Assembly: GCA_030432655.1 (NCBI GenBank)
Contig: JAUILA010000026.1
Coordinates: 1-64,000, forward strand
Length of the DNA stretch: 64,000 nt
Direction: 5' to 3'
Origin: Bacteroidia bacterium
GTDB lineage: Bacteria; Bacteroidota; Bacteroidia; Cytophagales; Cyclobacteriaceae
Of the stretch, positions 26,777-36,074 are shown in pieces. Under the pieces are notes generated by a model. The model saw only the letters and a list, made by a program, of their open reading frames with translations. It had not been told where the DNA came from and searched no databases. The position numbers were made by a program, and so were the translations under genes. Numbering within the stretch: position 1 is the first letter of the stretch; every line of letters begins with the position of its first letter.

Positions 26777-28219
26777 ATGAGAATGTATTTGTTTTGTATG
26801 CTTTTCCTGCTCTCGTGTGTGCAGTTGCATGCCCAGCAAAAGTATTGGATATATCTCAACGAGAAAAATCCGGATATAAAAAACAGCGATGCCGACGCCC
26901 GGCTGGATCATCTGCGAACGCACGGCATAGAACCTGTTCTGTATTCCTCCTGGCTCCGTGCCGCGTCCGGATACCTTCCGGAAAGCTACAGTACAATGCA
27001 GAATTCCGATTCCTGCATCCTTTCCATCGAAGCAATGCATCACGTGGTACAGCCGGCGGGTCTCCAATCAGCCAGCGATGATGTCCGGTTTGATGCCGTT
27101 TTAAAACAGATAAACGGAAACGTGCTCACTGAAGCCGGGTACACCGGGAAGGGAGTCCTGGTGGGAGTGATTGACGCCGGTTTTCTGAATGCCGACCGGA
27201 ACCGCTTCCTGAAGAATCTTATAGAAAATGAGCAAATAAAAGCTTTCAGGAACTTTATTGAAACCGGTGATAAGGAGCGGTTTTCAAAAGATTATCACGG
27301 CACCCAGGTCCTGACCCACCTGGCAGGCAGCCGGAATGATCATTCCCAGGTCCATGGTCTGGCGTATGACGCGACCTTTTACCTGGCCCGTACCGATCAG
27401 GACGATCTCGAATACCGTGGCGAAGAAGACTATTGGGTGGCTGCCCTGGAGTGGATGCACAGCAAGGGCGTACGCCTTGTAAATTCCTCACTGGGATATT
27501 CCGACGGTTATGATAATCCCCGGGAGAATTATGAACCGGAACAGGCTGACGGGAAAAGTACTGCCATCGCCCGGGCAGCATCGATCGCGGTAAAGGAAAA
27601 GGGCATGCTGCTGATCATATCAGCAGGAAATGAAGGAAACCGCAGATTCCGTGTTTTAAGCATCCCGGGCGATGCCGAAGGAGTGCTGACCGTGGGTGCC
27701 ACCAGCCTTCGCTGGCCCTGGACAAAAATGGGATACAGCTCAGTAGGCACTCCCGGTCTTTCGTATGTTAAACCAGACGTTTCCTGTTATTCTTTCAATG
27801 GCACGTCGTATTCAGCGCCTGTAATCACGGGCCTGGCCGCAGCTGTCTGGCAGGCACGTCCGGACCTTACCAATACCCAGGTCGCAGAATGGATACGTTC
27901 TTCTTCCCACCTGGCTTCTTCCCCGAATAATTACCTTGGCTACGGAGTGCCCGACGGAATTCGCCTCCTCGAAATGATTGATAATCGCCCTGTCAATAGC
28001 GTAAAAAGCCGTATTATCCGAAGTAAAGGACCTTCTGTCACACTTCCATCGTCCGGTTGGGATTTAGTCATTTACCAAAAAGACAGTGAATGGAATGTCA
28101 TTGATGAAGAAGTAATCCCCGCCTCTGAAAGCGAATTGACCATCACACGACCGGAAAAAATAACGCATACGACAGTAGTGACACCCCTGTTGATTACTGA
28201 AATAATCTGGGAAGATTAG
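26777..28219 (+). CDS. Secreted subtilisin-like serine peptidase (S8)
   Basis: A 480-residue exported subtilase. The catalytic triad is visible: Asp in GVIDAGF, His in DYHGTQV and Ser in FNGTSYSAP; the oxyanion-hole Asn lies in ISAGNEG. The signal peptide is MRMYLFCMLFLLSCVQLHA. A region of about 85 residues precedes the catalytic domain and may be a propeptide; a C-terminal beta domain of about 75 residues follows it. The C-terminus shows no clear type IX secretion signal. I use the ATG at 26777 because a TTG upstream gives a charged extension. The stop overlaps the ABC-F gene by 4 bp. Confidence 0.92.
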   Translation: MRMYLFCMLFLLSCVQLHAQQKYWIYLNEKNPDIKNSDADARLDHLRTHGIEPVLYSSWLRAASGYLPESYSTMQNSDSCILSIEAMHHVVQPAGLQSASDDVRFDAVLKQINGNVLTEAGYTGKGVLVGVIDAGFLNADRNRFLKNLIENEQIKAFRNFIETGDKERFSKDYHGTQVLTHLAGSRNDHSQVHGLAYDATFYLARTDQDDLEYRGEEDYWVAALEWMHSKGVRLVNSSLGYSDGYDNPRENYEPEQADGKSTAIARAASIAVKEKGMLLIISAGNEGNRRFRVLSIPGDAEGVLTVGATSLRWPWTKMGYSSVGTPGLSYVKPDVSCYSFNGTSYSAPVITGLAAAVWQARPDLTNTQVAEWIRSSSHLASSPNNYLGYGVPDGIRLLEMIDNRPVNSVKSRIIRSKGPSVTLPSSGWDLVIYQKDSEWNVIDEEVIPASESELTITRPEKITHTTVVTPLLITEIIWED

Positions 28220-30087
28220 CCTTCCTTTTCGGATAATTCCAGCCACCGAAACTCTTTTTCGTCGAGCAGTTCCTTGTCCTGTTCTATCTGCTGCCCGATT
28301 TGCGCCAGCTCTGAATGGTCGAGTCCGCCTGATTGCAGCTTCGTTGTCAGTGTTTCTATCTCCTGATTCAAGTCCTGCATCTCCTTCTCCAGGGCTTCCA
28401 TTTCCCTCTTCTCCTTGTAACTCAGCTTATCCGTTTTATTTCGGGGTTGGGGGGCCTGTTTTTCCTGTGGAACATCTTTCTTTTCCGACGCTGCTTCCTC
28501 CTTCTTCTTCTTCTCCCTGTAGGTTGAATAACTGCCATTATAATCCCGGATGGGTTCACCTTCACTAAAAATAAAAAGATGATCAGCCAGCCGGTCCATA
28601 AAGTAGCGGTCATGTGAAACCAGAAGCAGACATCCGTTGAAAGAAGTCAGGAAATCCTCCAGAATGCGCAATGTTTCCAGGTCCAGGTCATTTGTAGGCT
28701 CATCCAGGATCAGAAAGTTTGGATTGCCCAGCAGAACAAGTAATAGCTGAAGTCTTCTCTTTTCCCCTCCGCTTAGCTTCCCAACTTTATCGTGTTGCTT
28801 GACAGGTGGAAAATTAAACCGGTTAAGCATTTGCGAAGCGGAAACCTTCGATCCGTCCGACAGCGTCACCAGGTCCGTAATTTCCTGAACCACGTCAATC
28901 ACCTTCATCTGCGGATCAAATGTTGGTTCGGTCTGCCGGTAATACCCAAACACCGTCGTGGTCCCGGTAACAACCTCTCCGGCATCCGGCGCCAGCTTAC
29001 CGGTGATCATATTCAGAAAGGTGGTTTTTCCGGCGCCGTTCGGGCCAACAATACCTGCTTTCTCCCCTTTTCTGAAAATGTAGGAGAATGGCAGGATTAC
29101 CCGTTTGTTGCCGAACGATTTTTCAATGTCGTGCAATTCGAGGATCTTGCCACCCTGCCTTCGCTCGATAACATCCACCTGCAGCTCGTTGCCCGTGACT
29201 GTTTTACCGGCCTTCTTTTTCAGGTCTTCAAACGCGTCGACCCGGTATTTGGCCTTGGTTCCCCTTGCCTTTGGTTGCCGACGTATCCAGTCCAGCTCCT
29301 TGCGCATCAGGTTTCGGGCTTTATCAACTTCCTGCGACTCGAGGTTTCGCCGTTCTTCTTTTTTCTCCAGGTAGTACGAATAATTGCCCTGGTACCTGTA
29401 AAGTGCGCCACCTTCCAATTCCATTATCTCATTCGTAACATTCTCCAGGAAATAACGGTCATGCGTAACCATGATGATGGCCATATTACTGGTGGAAAGA
29501 TATTCCTCCAGCCATTCAATGGCATCCAGATCCAGGTGGTTGGTTGGCTCGTCCAGGATCACCAGATCCGGCTGCTGGAGCAACGCCCGGGCGATTCCCA
29601 CCCGTTTCCGCTGGCCGCCGGACAAATTATCTATACGTGCATCCAGTTGATGTATTCCCAGCCTTCCAAGGATTTCTTTTACCTGAAATTCATAGTTCCA
29701 GGCATTTCTTGCATCCATTTCGCTGACCAGCGAGGTCAGTTTTTCCTGGTGACGCGGATCGTCTGACAGGGCAAGGGTTCGTTCATATTCCCGAACCAGC
29801 GTTATTACCGGGTCATCCGACATCATAACGGCATCCAGCACCTGCAATCCTTCCTCAAAAACAGGCAATTGAGGCAGGTATGCCACCGTAAGGTCATTGG
29901 CATAGACCACCTCCCCTCTTTCCGGGGTTTCTTCACCCGCAAGCATCCGTAACAATGTCGATTTTCCGCTACCATTAATTCCTACGAGCGCGATCTTTTG
30001 CCCCTGGGAAATACCCAGCGATACGTCACTGAAAAGCACCTTATCTCCAAACGATATCCGTAGGTTTTCCGCCGATAAATAATTCAT
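28216..30087 (-). CDS. ABC-F family ATPase, Uup-like
   Basis: A soluble 623-residue protein with two ABC domains and no membrane span, so not a transporter. Walker A motifs are GINGSGKST and GPNGAGKTT; signatures are LSGGQRKRVG and LSGGEKRRLQ; Walker B motifs end in DEPTNHLD and DEPTNDLD. The interdomain linker (PKARGTKAKYRVDAFEDL) and the C-terminal coiled coil (about 545-620) point to the Uup branch, which acts on the ribosome or on branched DNA in known members. Confidence 0.93.
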   Translation of the reverse strand: MNYLSAENLRISFGDKVLFSDVSLGISQGQKIALVGINGSGKSTLLRMLAGEETPERGEVVYANDLTVAYLPQLPVFEEGLQVLDAVMMSDDPVITLVREYERTLALSDDPRHQEKLTSLVSEMDARNAWNYEFQVKEILGRLGIHQLDARIDNLSGGQRKRVGIARALLQQPDLVILDEPTNHLDLDAIEWLEEYLSTSNMAIIMVTHDRYFLENVTNEIMELEGGALYRYQGNYSYYLEKKEERRNLESQEVDKARNLMRKELDWIRRQPKARGTKAKYRVDAFEDLKKKAGKTVTGNELQVDVIERRQGGKILELHDIEKSFGNKRVILPFSYIFRKGEKAGIVGPNGAGKTTFLNMITGKLAPDAGEVVTGTTTVFGYYRQTEPTFDPQMKVIDVVQEITDLVTLSDGSKVSASQMLNRFNFPPVKQHDKVGKLSGGEKRRLQLLLVLLGNPNFLILDEPTNDLDLETLRILEDFLTSFNGCLLLVSHDRYFMDRLADHLFIFSEGEPIRDYNGSYSTYREKKKKEEAASEKKDVPQEKQAPQPRNKTDKLSYKEKREMEALEKEMQDLNQEIETLTTKLQSGGLDHSELAQIGQQIEQDKELLDEKEFRWLELSEKEG

Positions 30088-30104
30088 TCTCCAAAGCTAC
30101 ACAT

Positions 30105-31118
30105 TCACTCCTGAAAAAGATCACCGGATCTGACCGCATTGTCCTTCGGAAGATGATTGTCATGGAAAAACATCAGACTGTCGGCAATTCGCAGCGAATC
30201 GTATTTCCGTTCCCACTGTTCACGAGGTATGCCCGTCACCCTGATGTCTTCCAGCGCCGGTTGTCCCGCATCTACCCAGCAGGAATACCAGATATTGGCA
30301 GTCATGCGTACTGACTTCCGGAATTGCCGCTCCACCATACCCCGGAGACCACGGTGATAAATGCGGGTAAATCGCTGATTGTAGACCGGTTGAAGACGCT
30401 CCCCGCGATAAGCAAATCCGCGTGCCTTGTCTTCGCCGGCCAGTGCATGAGCACGTAATTCCTCCTGCAAAACTGTATCAACCATCCTGTGTGCTTCCAT
30501 AATGTCGTTCCAGAGTTCCTGAAACGGGTCTTCCAGGTAAACCGCCTTGCCGGTGAAGGCATCATATTCGTGGAAAAAGAGCTCCGGCAGACGTGTTTCC
30601 CACAGGCCATGGATACCCTCCTGACCGGTTGTTTCCCCATCATAATTCGAAGTGGTATGCAATGGAACATGTGCATCCCCTACATAATGTCCGAGGTCAG
30701 AAGAAATCCGCAGGATGGATTGCCCGTCCCCTATTCTGAACGCCGTGGTGAGCGCACGTCGCAACCGGTTGATATGCCAGGGGACAATTCCGTTCGAAAT
30801 AACGGTGTCACGTGAAAAGCGCAAGCACACCTCCTCCCAGGAAACCATGATCGAATCTTCCGGACCGTACCGGTCCAGGTCAATGTAATGCCGCGGAGGC
30901 TCTTCAGGTACCACATACCTTCTTCGGTCAGGATCCACTGCTGTTGCAGTAAGTACCGGCAAGTGCGGTTTGTAAAACACAATCATTTCCGGCGGCAGCG
31001 TGAAGACTGCGGTCCGGTTAATGTGCCTGTGCATGAAAAACCCCCAGGTAGCCGCCCCCGGGAATCCGGCAGTGACCGGAAGTAAAATCAGCAGAAAGAT
31101 CAGATGGCACCGAATCAT
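30105..31118 (-). CDS. Zinc-dependent phospholipase C-like / S1-P1-like protein
   Basis: A 337-residue exported protein of the zinc-dependent phospholipase C/S1-P1 nuclease fold. After the signal peptide the mature chain starts near AATWGFFMHRHINRTA, whose Trp and His would be the first zinc ligands. The core motif LGHYVGDAHVPLHTTSNYDG supplies further His and Asp ligands, and GIHGLWE follows. Bacteroidota members are mostly uncharacterised, so phospholipase and nuclease activity remain open. It lies 17 bp downstream of the ABC-F gene in the same direction. Confidence 0.85.
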   Translation of the reverse strand: MIRCHLIFLLILLPVTAGFPGAATWGFFMHRHINRTAVFTLPPEMIVFYKPHLPVLTATAVDPDRRRYVVPEEPPRHYIDLDRYGPEDSIMVSWEEVCLRFSRDTVISNGIVPWHINRLRRALTTAFRIGDGQSILRISSDLGHYVGDAHVPLHTTSNYDGETTGQEGIHGLWETRLPELFFHEYDAFTGKAVYLEDPFQELWNDIMEAHRMVDTVLQEELRAHALAGEDKARGFAYRGERLQPVYNQRFTRIYHRGLRGMVERQFRKSVRMTANIWYSCWVDAGQPALEDIRVTGIPREQWERKYDSLRIADSLMFFHDNHLPKDNAVRSGDLFQE

Positions 31119-31166
31119 GTGCCCAAGTAAAAAAAGCAGGCGGACAAAAAATAATATAGAGACTTA

Positions 31167-31198
31167 TTTTGCTTTAAATGATATTACCCGTAAATTTG
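31167..31198 (+). promoter_or_regulatory. Bacteroidota-type promoter of rpsT
   Basis: TTTTG at 31167-31171 and TAAATTTG at 31191-31198 are separated by 19 bp, an exact fit to the -33 TTTG / -7 TAnnTTTG promoter known in Bacteroidota. Transcription would start about 35 bp before the rpsT ATG. It is the clearest complete promoter in the window and serves as a reference for the others. Confidence 0.8.
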
Positions 31199-31237
31199 CA
31201 CACTCAAAATTAATAGGTAGTTGAACTAAAGAGGATT

Positions 31238-31489
31238 ATGGCAAATCATAAATCAGCCTTAAAAAGGATCAGGTCGAACGAGGCAAAGCGTTTAAGAAAC
31301 CGTTATCAGCATAAAACCACCCGTACGTATATCAAGAGGCTCGAGAACACTTCTGATAAGTCGGAAGCTCAGGAATTGCTGAAGAAGGTAGTATCCATGA
31401 TTGATAAACTTGCCAAGAAAAACATTATTCACAAGAACAAGGCAGCTCATAAAAAATCACAGCTGATGCGTCACGTGAACGGCCTGTAA
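31238..31489 (+). CDS. rpsT: 30S ribosomal protein S20
   Basis: An 83-residue basic, helical protein that binds 16S rRNA early in small-subunit assembly. The start MANHKSALKRIRSNEAKRLR and the end HKNKAAHKKSQLMRHV are diagnostic. It is a single-gene unit with its own consensus promoter and terminator. Confidence 0.98.
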   Translation: MANHKSALKRIRSNEAKRLRNRYQHKTTRTYIKRLENTSDKSEAQELLKKVVSMIDKLAKKNIIHKNKAAHKKSQLMRHVNGL

Positions 31490-31514
31490 TTTTTCAGGAA
31501 ATATCAATAGGAAT

Positions 31515-31540
31515 AACCCCGGCACTCCCGGGGTTTTTTT
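31515..31540 (+). terminator. Rho-independent terminator of rpsT
   Basis: The stem CCCCGG/CCGGGG (31517-31522 and 31528-31533), extended by AA/TT, has a 5-nt loop and is followed by seven T. It lies 26 bp after the rpsT stop. Confidence 0.9.
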
Positions 31541-31586
31541 ATGAGCTGCAGTTCGGATTGTCCGCCTTGGCCGGTATGATTGCAGG

Positions 31587-32276
31587 ATGACCTCAGAACT
31601 TAAAATCAAGAATTGGGCAGAAATGGATCGTCCGCGGGAGAAAATGCGGATTCAGGGAAGGGGCGGTCTTACCGAGACCGAATTACTGGCGATCCTGCTG
31701 GGCTCCGGCACGCGGCATTACTCAGCTTTCCAACTGGCCCAGCAACTGCTCCAGAAAGCCGACTATGACCTGACCAGGCTGGCGGGCATGGGAATTGACG
31801 ACCTGACCCGGGTGCGTGGTATCGGCGAAGCCCGGGCGGTGTGTATTGTAAGTGCGATGGAGCTCGGGCGGAGAAGGATTCTGCATGAGGCCCGGAAAAA
31901 ACCTAAGATAACCTGTTCGAGGGATGCCTACGAATTACTTCGGAGCGACCTGATGGACCTGGAACACGAAGAGTTCTGGGTTTTGCTGCTGAACAGGAAC
32001 CACCAGGTGATCAGGAAAGCAGGGATAAGCCGCGGCGGGGTATCCGGAACCGTGGTCGACCCGAAGATAATTTTTAAACAGGCCCTGGTGAGCCTGGCTT
32101 CGGCCCTGATTGTAGCTCATAACCATCCGTCCGGGCACTTAAAACCAAGCAAAGCTGACCTTGAACTCACGCAGAAACTACGGGATGGCGGCAGACTGCT
32201 CGAAATTCCGGTGCTGGATCATCTGATTTTAACGAATGAAAGTTATCTTAGCTTTGCAGACGAAAACCTGATGTAA
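31587..32276 (+). CDS. radC: RadC-family JAB-domain protein
   Basis: A 229-residue member of the RadC family: an N-terminal helix-hairpin-helix-like region (about 1-100, GIDDLTRVRGIGEARA) and a C-terminal MPN/JAB metal domain with Glu in the EEFWVLLLNRN segment, and HNHPSGHLKPSKAD holding the His, Ser and Asp ligands. The DNA-repair role once given to RadC is not established. It is followed after 2 bp by the DUF1684 gene, so the two are co-transcribed. Confidence 0.92.
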   Translation: MTSELKIKNWAEMDRPREKMRIQGRGGLTETELLAILLGSGTRHYSAFQLAQQLLQKADYDLTRLAGMGIDDLTRVRGIGEARAVCIVSAMELGRRRILHEARKKPKITCSRDAYELLRSDLMDLEHEEFWVLLLNRNHQVIRKAGISRGGVSGTVVDPKIIFKQALVSLASALIVAHNHPSGHLKPSKADLELTQKLRDGGRLLEIPVLDHLILTNESYLSFADENLM

Positions 32277-32278
32277 CG

Positions 32279-32875
32279 ATGAGAAAATGGATAGTGGCCG
32301 GAGCCCTGATCGTCATACTTTCTTCGGTTCTTTACACCTTTCTGGGGAGTGACGATCCGGAAACCTACCAGAAAGAAATCAACGAACTGCGGGAGGAAAC
32401 CAACCGGTTTATGCAGTATTCGGAAGAGTCCCCGTTTCATGATCAGCCGGAAGAATACAAGGGATTATCCTTTTTCCCGCCCGACCTGAAATACAAGGTA
32501 GTGGCGCGATTCGAACCGGTGGATGAAGCTGAGATTTATGACCTGCCCACCAATGACGGCAAAAAGCAGGAATACCTGACCTACGGATATGCGACCTTTA
32601 CCATTAATGATACGACCGAACAGGTCCTCCTGCTGGAGAATGTCAGGGAGGAGAAAATATTCCTGCCGTTTGGAGATGCCACGAGCGCTGCCAGCACCTA
32701 CGGCGCCGGAAGATACCTGGATGTACAGCATCATGGCGGGAGAACGATCGTTCTTGATTTCAATAAAGCTTATAATCCCTATTGTGCATACATTGCTTCA
32801 TTCTCCTGCCCCCTGCCTCCGCGGGAAAACCTGCTGTCTGTCGCTATTCCGGCGGGTGAACTCGATTATCACTGA
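32279..32875 (+). CDS. DUF1684 family protein
   Basis: A 198-residue protein with an N-terminal hydrophobic segment (residues 4-20) that may be a membrane anchor or signal peptide. The C-terminal family motifs are clear: FLPFGDATSAASTYGAGRYL, LDFNKAYNPYCAYI and CPLPPRENLL. DUF1684 proteins occur in many bacteria and have no proven function. The gene sits between radC and pheT in the same direction. Confidence 0.88.
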   Translation: MRKWIVAGALIVILSSVLYTFLGSDDPETYQKEINELREETNRFMQYSEESPFHDQPEEYKGLSFFPPDLKYKVVARFEPVDEAEIYDLPTNDGKKQEYLTYGYATFTINDTTEQVLLLENVREEKIFLPFGDATSAASTYGAGRYLDVQHHGGRTIVLDFNKAYNPYCAYIASFSCPLPPRENLLSVAIPAGELDYH

Positions 32876-32920
32876 CCGCTATTTTGATGAAAATTCCTTC
32901 AGGAATCTTTCGGAAAAAGG

Positions 32921-32928
32921 TAGTTTTG
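32921..32928 (+). promoter_or_regulatory. Candidate -7 element of pheT
   Basis: TAGTTTTG matches TAnnTTTG 27 bp upstream of the pheT ATG. No TTTG lies at the -33 distance. Confidence 0.4.
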
Positions 32929-32955
32929 CTGGTCAGATTCAAATGAAACCAGAAC

Positions 32956-35370
32956 ATGAAGATTTCCCTTAATTGGCTTAAGGATTATATTGATATAACG
33001 GAAACGCCGGTCAAAACCTGTGAACGGCTGACGGATACAGGCCTGGAAGTAGAGGGGCTGGAGCACGTGGAGGCGGTTCCGGGCGGACTGGAAGGGCTGG
33101 TCATCGGCGAAGTGCTGACTTGCCGGCCGCACCCAAATGCAGACAAGCTAAGCCTTACTACCGTGGACACCGGGGATGGCGAACCGGTTCAGATTGTCTG
33201 TGGCGCTCCGAACGTGGCGGAAGGACAGAAAGTTATTGTTGCAACGGTTGGCACAACGCTGTACCCGGCCGGAGGTGAATCCTTCCGGATCAAAAAAGCC
33301 AAAATCAGGGGTGAAGTATCTCAGGGGATGATCTGTGCCGAAGATGAAATCGGAATAGGCAACAGTCATGAGGGCATCATGGTCCTTTCTACTGACCTGG
33401 AGAATGGCACGCCCGCCCGGGAGTATTTCCAGCTGGAAGATGACTATGTGATAGAGATAGGCCTGACACCAAACCGTGCCGATGCGGCATCCCATATCGG
33501 CGTTGCCCGTGACCTGAAAGCGGTTACAGACCAGGAGGTAAAATGGCCGGATATCAGTGCTTTCCGTGCGGGAAGCGGACAAGCGGTGAAGGTAACGGTT
33601 GAAAACAACGATGCATGCCCGCGCTATAGTGGCATCACCATCGCGGACCTTAAGATCGCACCATCACCGGAATGGCTCCAAAATCGCCTGAGGGCAATCG
33701 GCCTGGCGCCTATCAACAATGTTGTGGACATAACCAATTATGTGCTTCATGAAACCGGCCAGCCTCTGCACGCTTTTGACGCGGACAAGATTGCCGGAAA
33801 CCAGGTTATTGTCAAAACATTGCCGGCCGGGACGAAATTCAAAACGCTTGATGAAAAAGAGCGGACCCTGCTCGGGGAAGACCTGATGATCTGTGACGGA
33901 AACAGTGACGGGATGTGTATCGCCGGGGTTTTCGGTGGTATAAATTCGGGTGTCACCGACGAAACCAGGCGAATATTTCTTGAAAGTGCCTACTTCTCGG
34001 CCGATTTTATCCGGAAAACCGCGCAGCATCATAAACTAAAAACAGATGCCTCTTTCCGGTTTGAACGGGGCACCGACCCGGAAGGGACCCTTTATGCCCT
34101 TAAACGTGCTGCCCTGATGATGCAGGAACTGGCCGGGGGCAACATCGTATCGGAAATAACGGACATTTATCCGGAACCTGTCCAACCCTTCCGTATTCCG
34201 GTATCCTATGCACATATCGACCGGCTGATTGGTGTGAAAATTGGAAAGGACCGCGTAAAAAAGATCCTTAATTCCCTGGAAATCGAACTGGAGGACACCA
34301 CGGAGGAAGGTTTCACCGCCATTGTTCCGGCATACAGGGTGGATGTTTACCGGGAGGCTGATGTGATTGAGGAAATACTGCGGATTTACGGTTTCAATCA
34401 GATCGAGCTGCCGGAATATGTATCAAGTGACTTCCTGGCGCAATTCCCGGCCAATGATCCCGATAAAACCCAGCAGGTGGTTGCCGGAACCATGGTGGCC
34501 AACGGTTTTTACGAAATCATTACGAATTCATTGACCAAACCCGGGTATGCAGAGGATAATGCCTTCCTGGAGGCTCCCAAATCGGTAGAGATCCTGAACA
34601 AACTGAGTGAAGACCTGGGTGTGATGCGCCAGTCCCTGCTGTTCAGTATGCTGGAAGTAGCTCAGCATAATATCAACCGGCGACAGGACAACTTACGCCT
34701 GTTTGAATTCGGAAAAGAATATTTTAAAGAAAAGAGCGGGTACCGCGAACAAAAGCGCCTGGGTATTCTCCTGACCGGCCAGATGGTGGAAGAACACTGG
34801 AATAAAAAAACACGGGAGGTCTCCTTCCATGACCTTTCCGGTGCGGTTCAAATGGTCATCGGACGTCTTGTGAACACTGAACTTAAGCCGAAACCGCTGC
34901 ATGACGAGCCCTACCAGTACGGGTTGCAATTAAAACTTGGGAAGAACGTTCTGGTAAGTATGGGCAAAGTCAGGGAAGCTGTTTGCCGCAAATCCGGTGT
35001 ACGCCAGGAGGTGTTCTTTGCCGATATTGACTGGGAGCTTCTTTTGAGGGAATCATCATCGGGAATTGAATTCAGGGAAGTCCCTAAATTTCCGGAAGTA
35101 CGAAGGGATCTGTCATTAGTTATTGATAAATCCGTAAGTTTTAGCGAAATTGAGGAATTGGCCCAACGTAGCGAAGGCCGTCTTTTGAAGAATATGCAAG
35201 TCTTCGACGTATATGAAGGGAGCAGTATAGGCGAGGGAAAAAAGGCTTATGCCATTAATTTCACCCTTCAGGACGCTGAACGTACATTACAGGACAAAGT
35301 GATCGACAAAACCATGAACAGGCTGATGCAGGCATTTGAAAATGACTTAAACGCGATAATCAGAAAATAA
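32956..35370 (+). CDS. pheT: Phenylalanyl-tRNA synthetase beta subunit
   Basis: The large subunit of the alpha2-beta2 synthetase that charges tRNA-Phe. The 804 residues contain the EMAP-like tRNA-binding domain (about 40-150), the B3/B4 editing domain (about 210-400, APINNVVDITNYVLHETGQP), B5 (about 405-480), the catalytic-like core, and the C-terminal anticodon-binding FDX-ACB domain (about 710-800). pheS is not in the window. The next gene starts 1 bp after the stop. Confidence 0.97.
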   Translation: MKISLNWLKDYIDITETPVKTCERLTDTGLEVEGLEHVEAVPGGLEGLVIGEVLTCRPHPNADKLSLTTVDTGDGEPVQIVCGAPNVAEGQKVIVATVGTTLYPAGGESFRIKKAKIRGEVSQGMICAEDEIGIGNSHEGIMVLSTDLENGTPAREYFQLEDDYVIEIGLTPNRADAASHIGVARDLKAVTDQEVKWPDISAFRAGSGQAVKVTVENNDACPRYSGITIADLKIAPSPEWLQNRLRAIGLAPINNVVDITNYVLHETGQPLHAFDADKIAGNQVIVKTLPAGTKFKTLDEKERTLLGEDLMICDGNSDGMCIAGVFGGINSGVTDETRRIFLESAYFSADFIRKTAQHHKLKTDASFRFERGTDPEGTLYALKRAALMMQELAGGNIVSEITDIYPEPVQPFRIPVSYAHIDRLIGVKIGKDRVKKILNSLEIELEDTTEEGFTAIVPAYRVDVYREADVIEEILRIYGFNQIELPEYVSSDFLAQFPANDPDKTQQVVAGTMVANGFYEIITNSLTKPGYAEDNAFLEAPKSVEILNKLSEDLGVMRQSLLFSMLEVAQHNINRRQDNLRLFEFGKEYFKEKSGYREQKRLGILLTGQMVEEHWNKKTREVSFHDLSGAVQMVIGRLVNTELKPKPLHDEPYQYGLQLKLGKNVLVSMGKVREAVCRKSGVRQEVFFADIDWELLLRESSSGIEFREVPKFPEVRRDLSLVIDKSVSFSEIEELAQRSEGRLLKNMQVFDVYEGSSIGEGKKAYAINFTLQDAERTLQDKVIDKTMNRLMQAFENDLNAIIRK

Positions 35371-35371
35371 T

Positions 35372-35668
35372 ATGAATCAGGATCATCTCCGTAATCAACT
35401 ATCGTCTCTGGACAGAAAATTAAATTTACTACTTGCGGAACATAAACGAATCAAACAGGAACTGGCTCAGAGTCAGGCGGAGAATGAGGTGTTACGGGAT
35501 GAAATGAATGCCAAGGACGAGCAAATTTCCAGCTTTCAAAATAAGATTAAAATTAGTAAGATTGTAGATAGAATAGATACAGATGGAGAAGACTCCACTG
35601 AGTTGAAGCGTAAGCTGGACGACTATATAAAAGAAATCGATAAGTGTATCGCATATCTCAGCCAGTAA
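35372..35668 (+). CDS. Short coiled-coil protein next to ZapA
   Basis: A 98-residue, highly charged protein that is predicted coiled coil over most of its length (heptads from about residue 5 to 60 and 70 to 95, for example LNLLLAEHKRIKQELAQSQA). No enzyme motif. It starts 1 bp after pheT and ends 3 bp before zapA. By position and shape it could act like ZapB, the coiled-coil partner of ZapA at the division ring, but this is inference only. Confidence 0.8.
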   Translation: MNQDHLRNQLSSLDRKLNLLLAEHKRIKQELAQSQAENEVLRDEMNAKDEQISSFQNKIKISKIVDRIDTDGEDSTELKRKLDDYIKEIDKCIAYLSQ

Positions 35669-35671
35669 GCC

Positions 35672-35956
35672 ATGGAAGAACTTTCAATAAAAATAAAGAT
35701 CGCGGACCGGGAATACCCGATGAAAGTAAAACCCTCTGATGAGGAACGTGTCAGAAAAGCTGGGAAGAATATAAATGAGCGGCTCAAAATGTACCGCGAA
35801 AAATTTGGCATAGATGATAAACAGGATTTACTCTCCATGGTAGCCTTTGATTGTCTCATCGATAAGATGGAAGCGGAGGAAAGTAATTTCGGAGCGGATG
35901 AGACTGTTGTGGAAAAAATCACAGAGTTAAATCAGAAGATCAGCCAGATTCTATAG
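35672..35956 (+). CDS. zapA: Cell division protein ZapA
   Basis: ZapA bundles FtsZ filaments at the division septum. The 94 residues have the family layout: an N-terminal strand region (SIKIKIADREYPMKVKPSDEERVRKA), then the helix with LSMVAFDCLIDKM, then a coiled-coil tail. It is the third gene of the pheT-coiled-coil-zapA run. Confidence 0.9.
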   Translation: MEELSIKIKIADREYPMKVKPSDEERVRKAGKNINERLKMYREKFGIDDKQDLLSMVAFDCLIDKMEAEESNFGADETVVEKITELNQKISQIL

Positions 35957-36025
35957 TCATTCCTTTCATCGCGCTAAGCTTTTCTTGGCCATTTGTATCC
36001 AATAACCCGGTACAATGATTTTCAT

Positions 36026-36043
36026 TGCCAGTATGTACTGGCA
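36026..36043. repeat. Perfect 18-bp palindrome between zapA and rny
   Basis: TGCCAGTA-TG-TACTGGCA is a perfect inverted repeat within the 118-bp gap, 31 bp before the rny start. It may be an operator or part of an RNA hairpin. No T-run follows, so it is not a normal terminator. Confidence 0.5.
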
Positions 36044-36074
36044 GCAGAGTCGTGTGCCCTAAATTGAGCATACA

